Under the pieces are notes generated by a model. That model saw only the letters and a list, made by a program, of their open reading frames with translations. It made no database searches and had not been told where the DNA came from. This document shows, piece after piece, positions 38,081 through 46,619 of a stretch of 64,000 nt of DNA; the first letter of the stretch is position 1; the number at the start of each line of letters is the position of its first letter. This DNA is from Prevotella sp. GTDB lineage: Bacteria > Bacteroidota > Bacteroidia > Bacteroidales > Bacteroidaceae. The position numbers and the translations under genes are program-made. Location of the stretch: assembly GCA_017617615.1 (NCBI GenBank), contig JAFZVV010000010.1, positions 1 to 64,000 on the forward strand, written 5' to 3'.

Positions 38081-38094
38081 ACCCATATATGGGT
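38081..38094. promoter_or_regulatory. Palindrome in the asnA leader
   Basis: ACCCATATATGGGT is a perfect 14-bp palindrome, with partly matching flanks GAATCG and TGAATC. It lies between the asnA -7 box (38111-38119) and the ATG, where a repressor or an RNA hairpin could act. No regulator is assigned. Confidence 0.4.
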
Positions 38095-38110
38095 TGAATC
38101 GAAAAGCGCT

Positions 38111-38119
38111 GCAAAGGTA
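38111..38119 (-). promoter_or_regulatory. -7 box of asnA
   Basis: TACCTTTGC on the minus strand, 71 bases before the asnA ATG. Confidence 0.6.
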
Positions 38120-38316
38120 TACATTTTTATTATTATGAAAGAATTTTTAGGGAAAATAATCGCAAAAAGACAGCAAAACCAAATATTTCATATCATTTTG
38201 ACAGGATAATTTTCATTTTTCGGAATTCCTTTTTTCCTATAGGTGTTGGGAGTTCTGATAAGAACAAGCAACAAGGATGGGTTTTTCTGCCAGAAAACAA
38301 CTTTTGTGTGATTGTA

Positions 38317-38349
38317 TTTGTTGGTTTCAGGTTTTTTTTATATTTTTGC
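38317..38349 (+). promoter_or_regulatory. Promoter of tRNA-Arg
   Basis: TTTG (38317-38320) and TATTTTTGC (38341-38349) 20 bases apart, 17 bases before the tRNA. The region 38120-38316 upstream shows nothing else. Confidence 0.75.
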
Positions 38350-38366
38350 ACACACTTTTTTGTGAT

Positions 38367-38440
38367 GGCTCCGTAGCTTAGCTGAATAGAGCGTCAGATT
38401 CCGGTTCTGAAGGTCCAGGGTTTGAATCCCTGCGGAGTCA
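38367..38440 (+). tRNA. tRNA-Arg(CCG)
   Basis: A complete 74-nt cloverleaf. The acceptor stem is GGCTCCG with CGGAGTC (one G:T) and discriminator A. The D arm is GCTT/GAGC. The anticodon stem TCAGA/TCTGA encloses loop TTCCGGT, anticodon CCG. The variable loop is AGGTC and the T stem CAGGG/CCCTG. CCA is not encoded. It is followed directly by the 113-bp repeats. Confidence 0.95.
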
Positions 38441-38780
38441 CATAGAGAGAAGACCCAGAGTTGAAAACTTGTTTTCACACGATGGGTCTTTTCTCTTTGT
38501 CAGACTGGCCCGTGGCAGGGGAAGGGATCGGCGAAGCCAATCCTGCGGAGTCAAAAAAGAGAAAGGACTTCAAGACGAAAGCTTGCTTTCAGGATTGAGG
38601 TCCTTTTACTTTGTCAGACTGGCCCGTGGCAGGGTAAAGGATCGGCGAAGCCAATTCTGCGGAGTCACAAAGAGAAAGGACTTCAAGACGAAAGCTTGCT
38701 TTCAGGATTGAGGTCCTTTTACTTTGTCAGACTGGCCCGTGGCAGGGGAAGGGATCGGCGAAGCCAATTCTGCGGAGTCA
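38441..38780 (+). repeat. Three tRNA-linked tandem repeats of about 113 bp
   Basis: Units 38441-38553, 38554-38667 and 38668-38780 (113, 114 and 113 bp). Each starts with a long hairpin (terminator-like), continues with a common stretch (TTTGTCAGACTGGCCCGTGG and following), and ends with TGCGGAGTCA, identical to the last 10 nt of the tRNA; similarity reaches back about 15 nt (AATCCTGCGGAGTCA). Units 2 and 3 are almost identical. In unit 1 the hairpin arms differ in sequence but still pair. A partial fourth unit (38781-about 38815) runs into the araC-type gene. Confidence 0.92.
38443..38498 (+). terminator. Hairpin of repeat unit 1, likely tRNA terminator
   Basis: AGAGAGAAGACCC pairs with GGGTCTTTTCTCT, with an inner GTTGAAAAC/GTTTTCAC stem, followed by TTTGT. 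Units 2 and 3 carry equivalent hairpins (AAAGGAC with GTCCTTT). Confidence 0.6.
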
Positions 38781-38812
38781 AAAAGAGAAAAGCCCCAGAG
38801 TTGAAAGTTCCT

Positions 38813-39721
38813 TTAAAAAGACATACGCCTGAGTTGTGAAGGCGGTTTGCCGAAATGCGCTTTCACATATCTGCCGAAGAAGGAAGTGTTGGGGAAGCCC
38901 AGTAGGGTTGATATCTGCTTGATACTCATGTTCGTCTGCATGAGGTAAAACCTAATGTCGTTGAGTACGTAGTCCCTTATCCAAGCATTGGCGCTTTTCT
39001 GAGAATGCGTCTTGCAGACAGCAGACAGGTATTTCGGCGTGACACATAACCCATTTGCGTAATACTCCACCGTGCGGTGTTTTGCCGTTTGATTGGCCAG
39101 CAAATCAAGAAACTGCTGAAAAACCATTTCTGATGACTTACTATCTTTCTGCGGAAAATCTCCCCCCGATTGCATCATGAGAAAACCCAACAACGAGAGA
39201 AATCCTCCCCTGAGCAACGACTCAACGATTTCGGAGGAATAGGGATTGTTTTCACGTTCGTCGAAAATCACCTTGAGCATCTCATAGAACCTTACCAGAA
39301 AACCGATTTCCACAGAGCCCAAAGTTGCCACATGGCTTTTCCGCACATAAAGCAGGTTCATCCATGAGTTCATTCTCGTCCTGAGAATGTCTTGCAGCAT
39401 CTTGTCGCTGATGAAGAGTGCCTTGAACTCGAAATCGGGCGACAACATGATGTTGGAGAATGATACATTCGAAGGGCATGCCAGTATCTGATTGGCCTCG
39501 AAAACCAGGGTCCTGTCATTCAAATCAATCTGGATTTTTCCCTGTGTGCAGAATGCAACGATATTCATCTGCAACCGTGAAGACTGCGGTGCCACCAACA
39601 ATTTCACACTATCAAACAAGACGAGGTCGTCGTCGGAGTAACCCACCGTGAGTTCCGCCTTTGAAGCACCTGCCAGTGCCACATTGCCCAAATATTTGTC
39701 GACTCTTAATTGTTCATTCAT
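38813..39721 (-). CDS. AraC-family transcriptional regulator
   Basis: A 302-residue regulator. Residues 1-about 190 form a cupin-like sensor domain, and the C-terminal AraC/XylS DNA-binding domain runs from about 200 (LCVTPKYLSAVCK, then MSIKQISTLLGFPNTSFFGRYVKAHFGKPPSQLR). It is divergent from the RND efflux operon, so it probably controls it, perhaps in response to a substrate. The ATG at 39721 was chosen because the longer frame runs through the A/T-rich shared promoter region. Its stop overlaps the end of the tRNA-linked repeats. Confidence 0.9.
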   Translation of the reverse strand: MNEQLRVDKYLGNVALAGASKAELTVGYSDDDLVLFDSVKLLVAPQSSRLQMNIVAFCTQGKIQIDLNDRTLVFEANQILACPSNVSFSNIMLSPDFEFKALFISDKMLQDILRTRMNSWMNLLYVRKSHVATLGSVEIGFLVRFYEMLKVIFDERENNPYSSEIVESLLRGGFLSLLGFLMMQSGGDFPQKDSKSSEMVFQQFLDLLANQTAKHRTVEYYANGLCVTPKYLSAVCKTHSQKSANAWIRDYVLNDIRFYLMQTNMSIKQISTLLGFPNTSFFGRYVKAHFGKPPSQLRRMSF

Positions 39722-39924
39722 CTCATCTATAGTCTTTTTCACCACAAATATGAACTTTTTTTTCAAATTTCGCAAAAATCGGACAGAAAAATACATTTTT
39801 TTTGCCAAAAGGCAGAAAAAAGACATTTTTTCGGCAAAAAAAGACAAGGGAAATTCAAGAAATATTATCATCTTTGCACCAATATGGAAATACACGGAAT
39901 TGACAAACAAGAACTGAAATTAAT
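39722..39924. promoter_or_regulatory. Divergent control region of araC-type gene and RND operon
   Basis: Very A/T-rich gap. Near 39794-39840 there are direct repeats ACATTTTTT...GGC-like and an inverted TGCC-AAAA-GGCA (39803-39814), candidate AraC-type sites. A -7-like ATCATCTTTGC ends at about 39876, about 48 bases before the operon start. No separate gene is present. Confidence 0.45.
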
Positions 39925-41034
39925 ATGCTGAAGAAAAACAAAGCCCTTGTACTGTTGACTATAATATTCGCCTGCATGAGTTGCGACAACGGCAAGACAG
40001 GAGAAGCGAAAGCACCTACACGCGTGAAGACAGAGACCACGTCGGCTGCCAGCACTTATGGTGGAGAGAAATACGTGGGCGTGGTAGAAGAGCGTGCTGC
40101 CACTTCCGTGAGTTTCACGAGCATGGGCGTAGTGCGCCGAATGTTCGTGAACGAAGGGCAGTTGGTGTCGCGCGGGCAACTGCTTGCCGAACTCGACCCT
40201 ACCAGTATGGACAATAGCGTGGAAGCAGCCAGGGCCACTACGAGTCAGGCCCACGACATGGTGACCCAGGCCCGCAACACCTATGCCCAGGCCAAGGATG
40301 CCTACGACCGCATGAAGTTGCTCCACGACAATGGTTCGCTGCCAGAGATCAAGTGGATAGAAGCCGAGACCCGCCTGAAGCAGGCCGAGACAGCGCTCAG
40401 CACCGCCGAGTCGGGTGTGCGTTCGGCCACTGCAACGGAGAAAATCGTACGCAAGAACCTTGCCGACACCCGTCTCTTTGCACCTGTCGCCGGTGTCATT
40501 GGCCGCAAACAGGTAGATGCCGGTGAAACCGCCCTACCCTCACAGTCGGTCGTGACGATACTCGACATCAGCATGGTAAAGGTGAAGATATCCGTGCCCG
40601 AGCAGGAGATGAGCCGTATCACCGCCCACACCCCCTCGTATATCGTTGTAGATGCCATCGACCGCCATGTCAACGGAGGGTTGATAGAAAAGGGCGTGCA
40701 GGCCGATGCACTCACCCACACCTACGACATACGCATCCATGTGGCCAACCCCGACCGCAAACTGTTGCCAGGCATGGTGGCCAGCGTCACACTTGGTGCC
40801 GGCGACCATAACCAGAGTGCCATCACACTCCCAGTGACCAGCGTGCAGAAGAAATCCGACGGCACCCTCTTTGTTTGGACGATAGCCAATGACAGCACCG
40901 CACACCGCACCCCAGTGAGCATCGGTCATCCCGTGGGCAATCGCGTGGCCATCACACAAGGCCTTCACTACAACCAACGCGTAGTAGTGGAGGGATATCA
41001 AAAACTGAGTGAGGGAACGAAAGTCACCTATTAG
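39925..41034 (+). CDS. RND efflux periplasmic adaptor (lipoprotein)
   Basis: Membrane-fusion subunit of a tripartite RND pump. The 369 residues have a lipoprotein signal (FACMSC, Cys at about 20), a beta-barrel and lipoyl region (VSFTSMGVVRRMFVNEGQLVSRGQLLAELD), a helical hairpin (about 95-165), and ADTRLFAPVAGVIGRKQVDAGE completing the lipoyl domain. It is lipid-anchored, like AcrA. The RND gene follows 1 base after its stop codon. First gene of the operon, divergent from the AraC-type regulator. Confidence 0.93.
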   Translation: MLKKNKALVLLTIIFACMSCDNGKTGEAKAPTRVKTETTSAASTYGGEKYVGVVEERAATSVSFTSMGVVRRMFVNEGQLVSRGQLLAELDPTSMDNSVEAARATTSQAHDMVTQARNTYAQAKDAYDRMKLLHDNGSLPEIKWIEAETRLKQAETALSTAESGVRSATATEKIVRKNLADTRLFAPVAGVIGRKQVDAGETALPSQSVVTILDISMVKVKISVPEQEMSRITAHTPSYIVVDAIDRHVNGGLIEKGVQADALTHTYDIRIHVANPDRKLLPGMVASVTLGAGDHNQSAITLPVTSVQKKSDGTLFVWTIANDSTAHRTPVSIGHPVGNRVAITQGLHYNQRVVVEGYQKLSEGTKVTY

Positions 41035-41035
41035 C

Positions 41036-44000
41036 ATGAAAAAGAACACCAACTGGCTTCGCTGGCCACTCGACCATTACCCCATCTCCCTGCTCATCAT
41101 CGCGCTGCTGTTCGTGCTCGGCATCTTCGGCATGTATGACATGCCCAAAGATGAGTTCCCCAAGTTCACCATCCGTCAGGGCGTGGTTGTTGCCGTCTAT
41201 CCTGGTGCCACCACCGAAGAAGTGGAGCAACAAGTGGCTCGTGAACTCGAGCGCTATCTCTTCACTTTCAAGGAGGTGAACCGTACAAAGACCACCACTA
41301 CCTCCCAGAACGGCATGTGCTATGTGATGGTGCGACTGAACGACGAAGTGAACAACAAAGACGAGGTCTGGTCGAAAATCAAGCACGGACTGGCCCTATT
41401 CAAGCAAAGCCTGCCGGCCGGTGTGCTCGCCCTCATTGCCAACGATGATTTCGGCAACACATCAGCATTGCTAATCTCCATCGAGAGTGGCGAACGCAGT
41501 CACCGTGAACTGCGCCACTACAGCGATGCCCTGAGCGACCGTCTGCGCCGTATCCATTCTGTGGCGAACGTACGCGTTTACGGAGAGCAACAAGAGCAGG
41601 TGAGCCTCTACGTAGACCGTCATCGCCTGCAGGCCTATGGCATCGGACAGCAAATGCTCTTTACGCAGTTGCAGAGCAACGGCTTGACCATGATCAGTGG
41701 CAGCCTGAGCGACGATGACCAGCAAGTGCCCATTCACGTCAGACCAACGGAGAACAGCGAGGAGGAAGTAGCCAACATGATTATATTCAGCGACCCTGCC
41801 ACCGGCAAGGTGATAAGGGTGCGCGACGTGGCACGCGTGGTGCGTGAATACGACCACAGCGACAGCTACATCGAGCAAGACGGGCATCCCTGCATCCTGC
41901 TCTCGCTGGAGATGACGCCAGGCAACAACATCGTGGCTTACGGCAAGGATGTGGACAAAGTGCTTGACGAATACCGACATGACGCATTGCCCGACGACGT
42001 GAAACTCACCCGCATTGCCGACCAGCCGCAGGTGGTGGCCGACAGCGTGAACGACTTCTTGCGCGACTTGCTCATCTCCATGGCCATCATCATCCTGGTG
42101 ATGATGGTGCTCTTCCCCATCCGCTCCGCCATCGTGGCCGCCATCACCATTCCGCTGAGCACCTTCATCTCCGTGGCCATCATGTATCTGGTGGGCATCG
42201 AACTCAACATCGTGACGCTTGCCGCCCTCATCGTGGTATTGGGAATGGTTGTCGACAACAGCATCGTGGTCATCGACGGATACCTGGAGTATCTTGGGAA
42301 GGGCTATGCACCCAAGGATGCCGCCATTGCCTCGTCGAAACAGTATTTCATGCCGATGTTGCTCGCAACCCTGTGCATCAGCGTCATCTTCTTCCCATTG
42401 CTGATCACATTGAAAGGTGGCTTCAACGACGCGCTCCGCGACTTCCCCTGGACCATCGGCATCAACCTGCTTGTGTCGCTATTACTCGCCGTGATCGTCA
42501 TCCCCTTCTTCGAAGTGCTTCTCATCAAACCCGAGAAGCCGGAAGAACAAAAGAAAAAGAACCGCATCACAGATGTCGTGCAGCAGTTATACGACCGCGT
42601 ACTGAAGGTAACCTTCCGCCATCCGTGGCTCACGATAACCTGTGGGCTGGCATTCGTGCTGCTGTCGTTGCTCATCGTGCCCATACTGAAAGTTAGGGTA
42701 TTCCCCTACGCCGACCGCAACCAGTTTGCCATCGAGATATTCCTGCCCGAGGGCAAGGGAATCCATGAGACCCGCGAATTGGCCGACTCCATGCGCATGG
42801 TACTGCAAGCCGACAAACGCGTGAAGTGTATCACCAGTTTCATAGGCTGTTCGTCGCCCCGTTTCATGACCTGCTATGCCCCCCAGATGGCCGGCCGCAA
42901 CTATGCCCAGTTCATCGTCAACACCACCTCACAAGATGCCACACTGCAGTTGCTGGCCGAATACCAGCCACGCTGGAGCGAGGCATTCCCCAATGCCTAC
43001 GTACGTTTCAAGCGTCTCGACTTCCTGGAGGTACCCGAACTGGAATACCGCTTCTATGGAGAAGACCTTGACTCTATCCATGCCGTGGCAGAGGAACTGA
43101 TGGCACGTATGCGCGAGATGCCCGAACTGGAATGGGTACATACCGATTTCCTGCAGCCCTACCCCGTGGTCGACGTGACCCTCGACCCCGTAAGGGCGGC
43201 ACAGTTGGGCATCAGCCGTTCGATGGCTGCCCTGGCGCTGAGTTCCACTACCGGGAAGTTGCGCGTGGGGCAATTGTGGGAAGGCGACTACGAAGTGCCC
43301 ATCGTGGTGAAAGACGATTCCGACCTCACCTTCTCCGACATCGAGGACTTTGGCATCGCCTCACCGATGGCCGTCGCTTCGGCAGTGCTTCCCGACCCGT
43401 CGAACACCCTCTCTGCTACCAGCACCGTCCCCCTGCGCCAGATAGCCAAGGTGGAACCGGCATGGAGCGAGAGCCGTATCATGCATCGGGGTGGAGAACG
43501 TTGCCTTACAGTGACAGCACAGTTTGCCAATGGCGTCTACGCCTCCCCCATAGAGAACCGTGTGGCCGAAATCATGCAAAAAGAACTCCGCATCCCCGAG
43601 GGCGTGCGTGCCGAGGTGGGTGGAGAGATAGAATATGACAAGGAGGCCCTGCCACAGATCTTCGGTGGCGTGGCCATCGCCATCATCATCATATTCTTCT
43701 TCCTGCTCTTCAACTTCAGGAAATACGGCATCACCATCGTCTGTATCGCCGCCCTCGGACTGATGACGCCAGGCGTGCTCATAGGACTCGGACTGTTGAA
43801 CCGCACGCTCGGCCTCACTTCCATCATGGGCGTCATCACACTGATGGGTATCATCATGCGCAATGAGATTTTGATTTTCGAGCATGCCATCTGCCTCATC
43901 AAGCAACATGTGGCATCGCATGGCAACTGGACTGTAGACCGTGAGGCATACAACAAAGCCGTGAAACAGGCCGCCTATGAGGCAGGAAGGCGCCGCATGG

Positions 44001-44173
44001 TGCCCATATTCCTCACCACAGCCACCACCGCTGTCGGCGTCGTGCCGATGATCATCGCCCAATCGTCGTTCTGGATGCCTGTAGGCGTGACCATCTTCGC
44101 CGGCGGCATCGGCTCGCTCATCTTGGTGGTGACAATGCTACCCGTCATATACTGGAAAGTGTCTACGAAATAA
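41036..44173 (+). CDS. RND-family efflux transporter (AcrB/CzcA-like)
   Basis: Proton-driven inner-membrane pump of 1045 residues with the RND layout of 12 helices and two large periplasmic loops. Helix 4 carries the proton-relay aspartates in VVLGMVVDNSIVVIDGYLEY. The N-terminus MKKNTNWLRWPLDHYPISLL and the MYDMPKDEFPKFTIRQGVVVAVYPGATTEEVE region fit the hydrophobe/amphiphile exporters rather than metal pumps. A TolC gene follows. The substrate is not predictable from sequence alone; bile salts, detergents or antibiotics are usual. Confidence 0.94.
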   Translation: MKKNTNWLRWPLDHYPISLLIIALLFVLGIFGMYDMPKDEFPKFTIRQGVVVAVYPGATTEEVEQQVARELERYLFTFKEVNRTKTTTTSQNGMCYVMVRLNDEVNNKDEVWSKIKHGLALFKQSLPAGVLALIANDDFGNTSALLISIESGERSHRELRHYSDALSDRLRRIHSVANVRVYGEQQEQVSLYVDRHRLQAYGIGQQMLFTQLQSNGLTMISGSLSDDDQQVPIHVRPTENSEEEVANMIIFSDPATGKVIRVRDVARVVREYDHSDSYIEQDGHPCILLSLEMTPGNNIVAYGKDVDKVLDEYRHDALPDDVKLTRIADQPQVVADSVNDFLRDLLISMAIIILVMMVLFPIRSAIVAAITIPLSTFISVAIMYLVGIELNIVTLAALIVVLGMVVDNSIVVIDGYLEYLGKGYAPKDAAIASSKQYFMPMLLATLCISVIFFPLLITLKGGFNDALRDFPWTIGINLLVSLLLAVIVIPFFEVLLIKPEKPEEQKKKNRITDVVQQLYDRVLKVTFRHPWLTITCGLAFVLLSLLIVPILKVRVFPYADRNQFAIEIFLPEGKGIHETRELADSMRMVLQADKRVKCITSFIGCSSPRFMTCYAPQMAGRNYAQFIVNTTSQDATLQLLAEYQPRWSEAFPNAYVRFKRLDFLEVPELEYRFYGEDLDSIHAVAEELMARMREMPELEWVHTDFLQPYPVVDVTLDPVRAAQLGISRSMAALALSSTTGKLRVGQLWEGDYEVPIVVKDDSDLTFSDIEDFGIASPMAVASAVLPDPSNTLSATSTVPLRQIAKVEPAWSESRIMHRGGERCLTVTAQFANGVYASPIENRVAEIMQKELRIPEGVRAEVGGEIEYDKEALPQIFGGVAIAIIIIFFFLLFNFRKYGITIVCIAALGLMTPGVLIGLGLLNRTLGLTSIMGVITLMGIIMRNEILIFEHAICLIKQHVASHGNWTVDREAYNKAVKQAAYEAGRRRMVPIFLTTATTAVGVVPMIIAQSSFWMPVGVTIFAGGIGSLILVVTMLPVIYWKVSTK

Positions 44174-44234
44174 CGTCAAAGTCTCTAAAGACCCTAAAAA
44201 CCTAAGATTCTAAACGGTCGAAAAAACAGGAACT

Positions 44235-45587
44235 ATGATCAAAAAAAGAAACATCATCCTCGTCATTATCCTTAGTGTCATGCCTGCTCTTGGGGCATCG
44301 GCACAACATACATACAACTTGGAACAGTTGCTCGACTCTGCCCGGGCACACAACATCGCCCTCCGCAATGGCGAGCGCGACATCGAGACAGCCCAGGAAC
44401 AGCGCAAGGAGGCATTCACGAAATACTTCCCCTCGGTGAGCGCCACAGGAGCATGGTTCAATGCCAACAAGAGCATGGCACAGACAGAACTTGACCTCTC
44501 GCCTTACATCACACCCGAACTGGGAGCATCGCTGGCACAGCTGCTGCCTCCCGAGACATTGGTTGCCCTGAGCACCCCAATGAGCATCTCGATGATGAAA
44601 CACGGCACCATTGCCAGTATCACTGCCATACAGCCCCTCTTTGCCGGGGGACAGATTGTGAACGGCAACAAATTGGCGAAAATAGGTGAAGAGGTGAGCC
44701 GCTTGCAATTAGAACTTACCGAAGACGAGGTGGAAACCACCACTGAACAGTATTTCTGGCAACTCGTGACCCTGGAGGAGAAACAACGTACCATCGCCGC
44801 CGTAGAGGAAATGCTCAACGACATCCACAAAGACGTGAGCATGGCTCTGGAAGCAGGACTGATACTCCGCAACGACCTACTGAAGGTGGAACTGCGGCAA
44901 AATGAAGTGGAAAGCCAGAAAGTGAAGATATGCAACGGCATCTCGCTCATGCACATGCTTCTGGCCCAGTATTGTGGCCTGCGCGACACATCGTTCAGGC
45001 TAATCTACAACAATGTCGCCCCCTCGCCCCTCACCCTCAAGCGCGACCACCAACAAGCTCTCCTCGCCACACCCGAATACCAGTTGCTCGACAAACAAGT
45101 GGAGGCCACATTGCTTCAGAAGAAGATGGCTGTGGGCGAGAACCTACCATCCGTGGCAGTGGGTGCCGGCTACAACTACCACAACCTGCTGGGCAACGAT
45201 CGGACCTTCGGCATGGTTTTTGCCACTGTGAGCGTGCCCATCTCAAGCTGGTGGGGCGGCTCACATGCCATCAAACGCAAGAAGATTGCCCAGCAACAGG
45301 CCATCGACCAACGGTCCGACAATGCCGAACTGCTGACCATCCGCATGCAGAAAGCCTGGAACGACGTAGAAGAGGCTTACCAACAACTCACTATTGCCGA
45401 ACGCAGCATCCAACAGTCGGAAGAAAACCTGCGTATCAGTCGCAACTGCTACCGGGCAGGCACTACAACGATGAGCGACTTGCTCGAAGCCCAGATGCTA
45501 CACCAGCAGTCGCTCGACAAGCGCACCGATGCCTTTGCCGACTACCAGAACAAGGTCGTGGCCTACAAGCATGCCGTAGGGATGTAG
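44235..45587 (+). CDS. TolC-family outer-membrane efflux protein (RND operon)
   Basis: Outer-membrane channel for the RND pump, 450 residues, signal peptide about 1-23 (ALGASAQ), two TolC repeats, and the family C-terminal phrase YRAGTTTMSDLLEAQMLHQQSLDKRTDAFADYQ. Last gene of the operon. It is more distant from the TolC at 4317 than either is from its own partners, so they are not a recent duplication. A hairpin (45615-45646) and then the predicted small RNA follow. Confidence 0.93.
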   Translation: MIKKRNIILVIILSVMPALGASAQHTYNLEQLLDSARAHNIALRNGERDIETAQEQRKEAFTKYFPSVSATGAWFNANKSMAQTELDLSPYITPELGASLAQLLPPETLVALSTPMSISMMKHGTIASITAIQPLFAGGQIVNGNKLAKIGEEVSRLQLELTEDEVETTTEQYFWQLVTLEEKQRTIAAVEEMLNDIHKDVSMALEAGLILRNDLLKVELRQNEVESQKVKICNGISLMHMLLAQYCGLRDTSFRLIYNNVAPSPLTLKRDHQQALLATPEYQLLDKQVEATLLQKKMAVGENLPSVAVGAGYNYHNLLGNDRTFGMVFATVSVPISSWWGGSHAIKRKKIAQQQAIDQRSDNAELLTIRMQKAWNDVEEAYQQLTIAERSIQQSEENLRISRNCYRAGTTTMSDLLEAQMLHQQSLDKRTDAFADYQNKVVAYKHAVGM

Positions 45588-45614
45588 AGAAACAAAATGG
45601 AGGATTATGAAAAT

Positions 45615-45646
45615 TCGGACCAGTCAGAGCCACCTGACCAATCCGA
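45615..45646 (+). terminator. Hairpin after the RND operon
   Basis: TCGGA and GTCAG (45615-45627) pair with CTGAC and TCCGA (45634-45646) with symmetrical 3-base internal loops. No T-run follows immediately, though an A-run at 45658-45665 lies downstream. Possible operon end. Confidence 0.4.
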
Positions 45647-45657
45647 CGAATAAGCAC

Positions 45658-45726
45658 AAAAAAAATTGATTGTCTCACGACAACCAATCTTTATTAACCT
45701 TAATAATCTAATACCATGAAAAACAC
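45658..45726 (-). ncRNA. Predicted small RNA of about 70 nt
   Basis: A complete minus-strand transcription unit without a gene: promoter TTTG-N20-TAAATTTGC (45762-45730), predicted start near 45725, and a Rho-independent terminator whose 10-bp stem (ATTGGTTGTC / GACAATCAAT, loop GTGA) is followed by eight Ts (45665-45658). The only ATG inside begins a frame of a few codons. It lies downstream of the DUF3256 gene but has its own promoter. The organisation resembles the multi-copy small RNAs described in Bacteroides; family membership is not established. Confidence 0.65.
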
Positions 45727-45729
45727 GAT

Positions 45730-45762
45730 GCAAATTTAGTGTATAGTTTCCACTTTATCAAA
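45730..45762 (-). promoter_or_regulatory. Promoter of the predicted small RNA
   Basis: TTTG at 45762-45759 and TAAATTTGC at 45738-45730, exactly 20 bases apart. Confidence 0.75.
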
Positions 45763-45844
45763 TTTTTCCATCAAGAAAACCCGCTTGGCAACATTCTTTA
45801 ACAAATATGGCGAGAAATTCACATTTGTTAGCATTCCCACCAAG

Positions 45845-46480
45845 TTACTTGAATGAATTGCCATCCCATTTATACTTTCTTTCCACGAGGATGGCATCAA
45901 GCCGTTCACGGTCGGATTTGGAAAGCAATGGTGTAGAAAGCCTATAAACGAGCGTATCGTCTGTGGGCAGGAATTCGGCCGATATCATGACTGGGTCGAC
46001 AAGTGATGCCATTTTCTCGAATTCATCGATATCCATCGTGTCGGGACGCAGCAGGAACGACTGGGCATCCAGTTCGGGCAACATCCCCTCTGAAGGTACC
46101 TTTCTCCACGAAGAGTCGTAAAACGATACCAGGCTTTCGGGCTGAGGCCCCAGGAAAGTGCTCACCATGCAGATAAGCGTATCGCCATCGTTCTTTGGAA
46201 GTAAAGACACAGATAGTTTGGAACTCTCCGAAAGCGTCACGGCAGCATGACGTGCGGTCAGCGTATCCATCACACTCATGCCTTCGAGCAAATTAAATAC
46301 TTCCGCCCTCACCCCCATACCATAGAAATCTATCATCTCGCGTCTCTTGGTGGCATCGAGGTATTCCACAAGCGAATCGGGCATGCTCATCCAGAAATCC
46401 TTCATCATCCGCTGCGCGTGCATAGAGAGGCAAAAGAACATCATCGCAGCAAGAACAATATGTCGTTTTTTAAACTTCAT
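45845..46480 (-). CDS. DUF3256 secreted protein
   Basis: A 211-residue exported protein with a signal peptide (about 1-22, FFCLSMHAQ) and the DUF3256 pattern: FWMSMPDSLVEYLDATKRREMIDF, SKLSVSLLPKNDGDTLICMVSTFLGPQPES and a C-terminal LVERKYKWDGNSFK. The family is confined mainly to Bacteroidota and has no known function. Single gene, minus strand, divergent from the EFR1-type gene. Confidence 0.85.
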   Translation of the reverse strand: MKFKKRHIVLAAMMFFCLSMHAQRMMKDFWMSMPDSLVEYLDATKRREMIDFYGMGVRAEVFNLLEGMSVMDTLTARHAAVTLSESSKLSVSLLPKNDGDTLICMVSTFLGPQPESLVSFYDSSWRKVPSEGMLPELDAQSFLLRPDTMDIDEFEKMASLVDPVMISAEFLPTDDTLVYRLSTPLLSKSDRERLDAILVERKYKWDGNSFK

Positions 46481-46584
46481 TGTCGGTCAATTTTATTAAA
46501 TGTGCAATATTACGCAAAAAAAAGCACATCACCAACGAAATGCATCTTAAAAAACAAGGTTTACCATGAAAACGGGGGAAAAGT

Positions 46585-46616
46585 TTTGCTTTTATTTGAA
46601 TTATTGCTATTTTTGC
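46585..46616 (+). promoter_or_regulatory. Promoter of the EFR1-type gene, very close to its ATG
   Basis: TTTG (46585-46588) and TATTTTTGC (46608-46616), 19 bases apart. The -7 box ends only 3 bases before the ATG at 46620, so the mRNA should start at or within a few bases of the start codon. Confidence 0.7.
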
Positions 46617-46619
46617 AAC

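Noticed and set aside
38469..38711. An 80-codon open frame across the tRNA-linked repeats
   Set aside because: It covers hairpins and copies of the tRNA end, and unit lengths of 113 and 114 bp shift the frame. A small basic peptide cannot be excluded, but nothing supports translation.
38431..38780. attL/attR of an integrated element, suggested by copies of the tRNA 3' end
   Set aside because: The copies are only about 113 bp apart, no integrase or element lies between them, and the units are tandem duplicates of one another.
45597..45653. An 18-codon acidic mini-gene after the TolC gene
   Set aside because: It coincides with a hairpin with symmetrical loops; the frame has no independent support.
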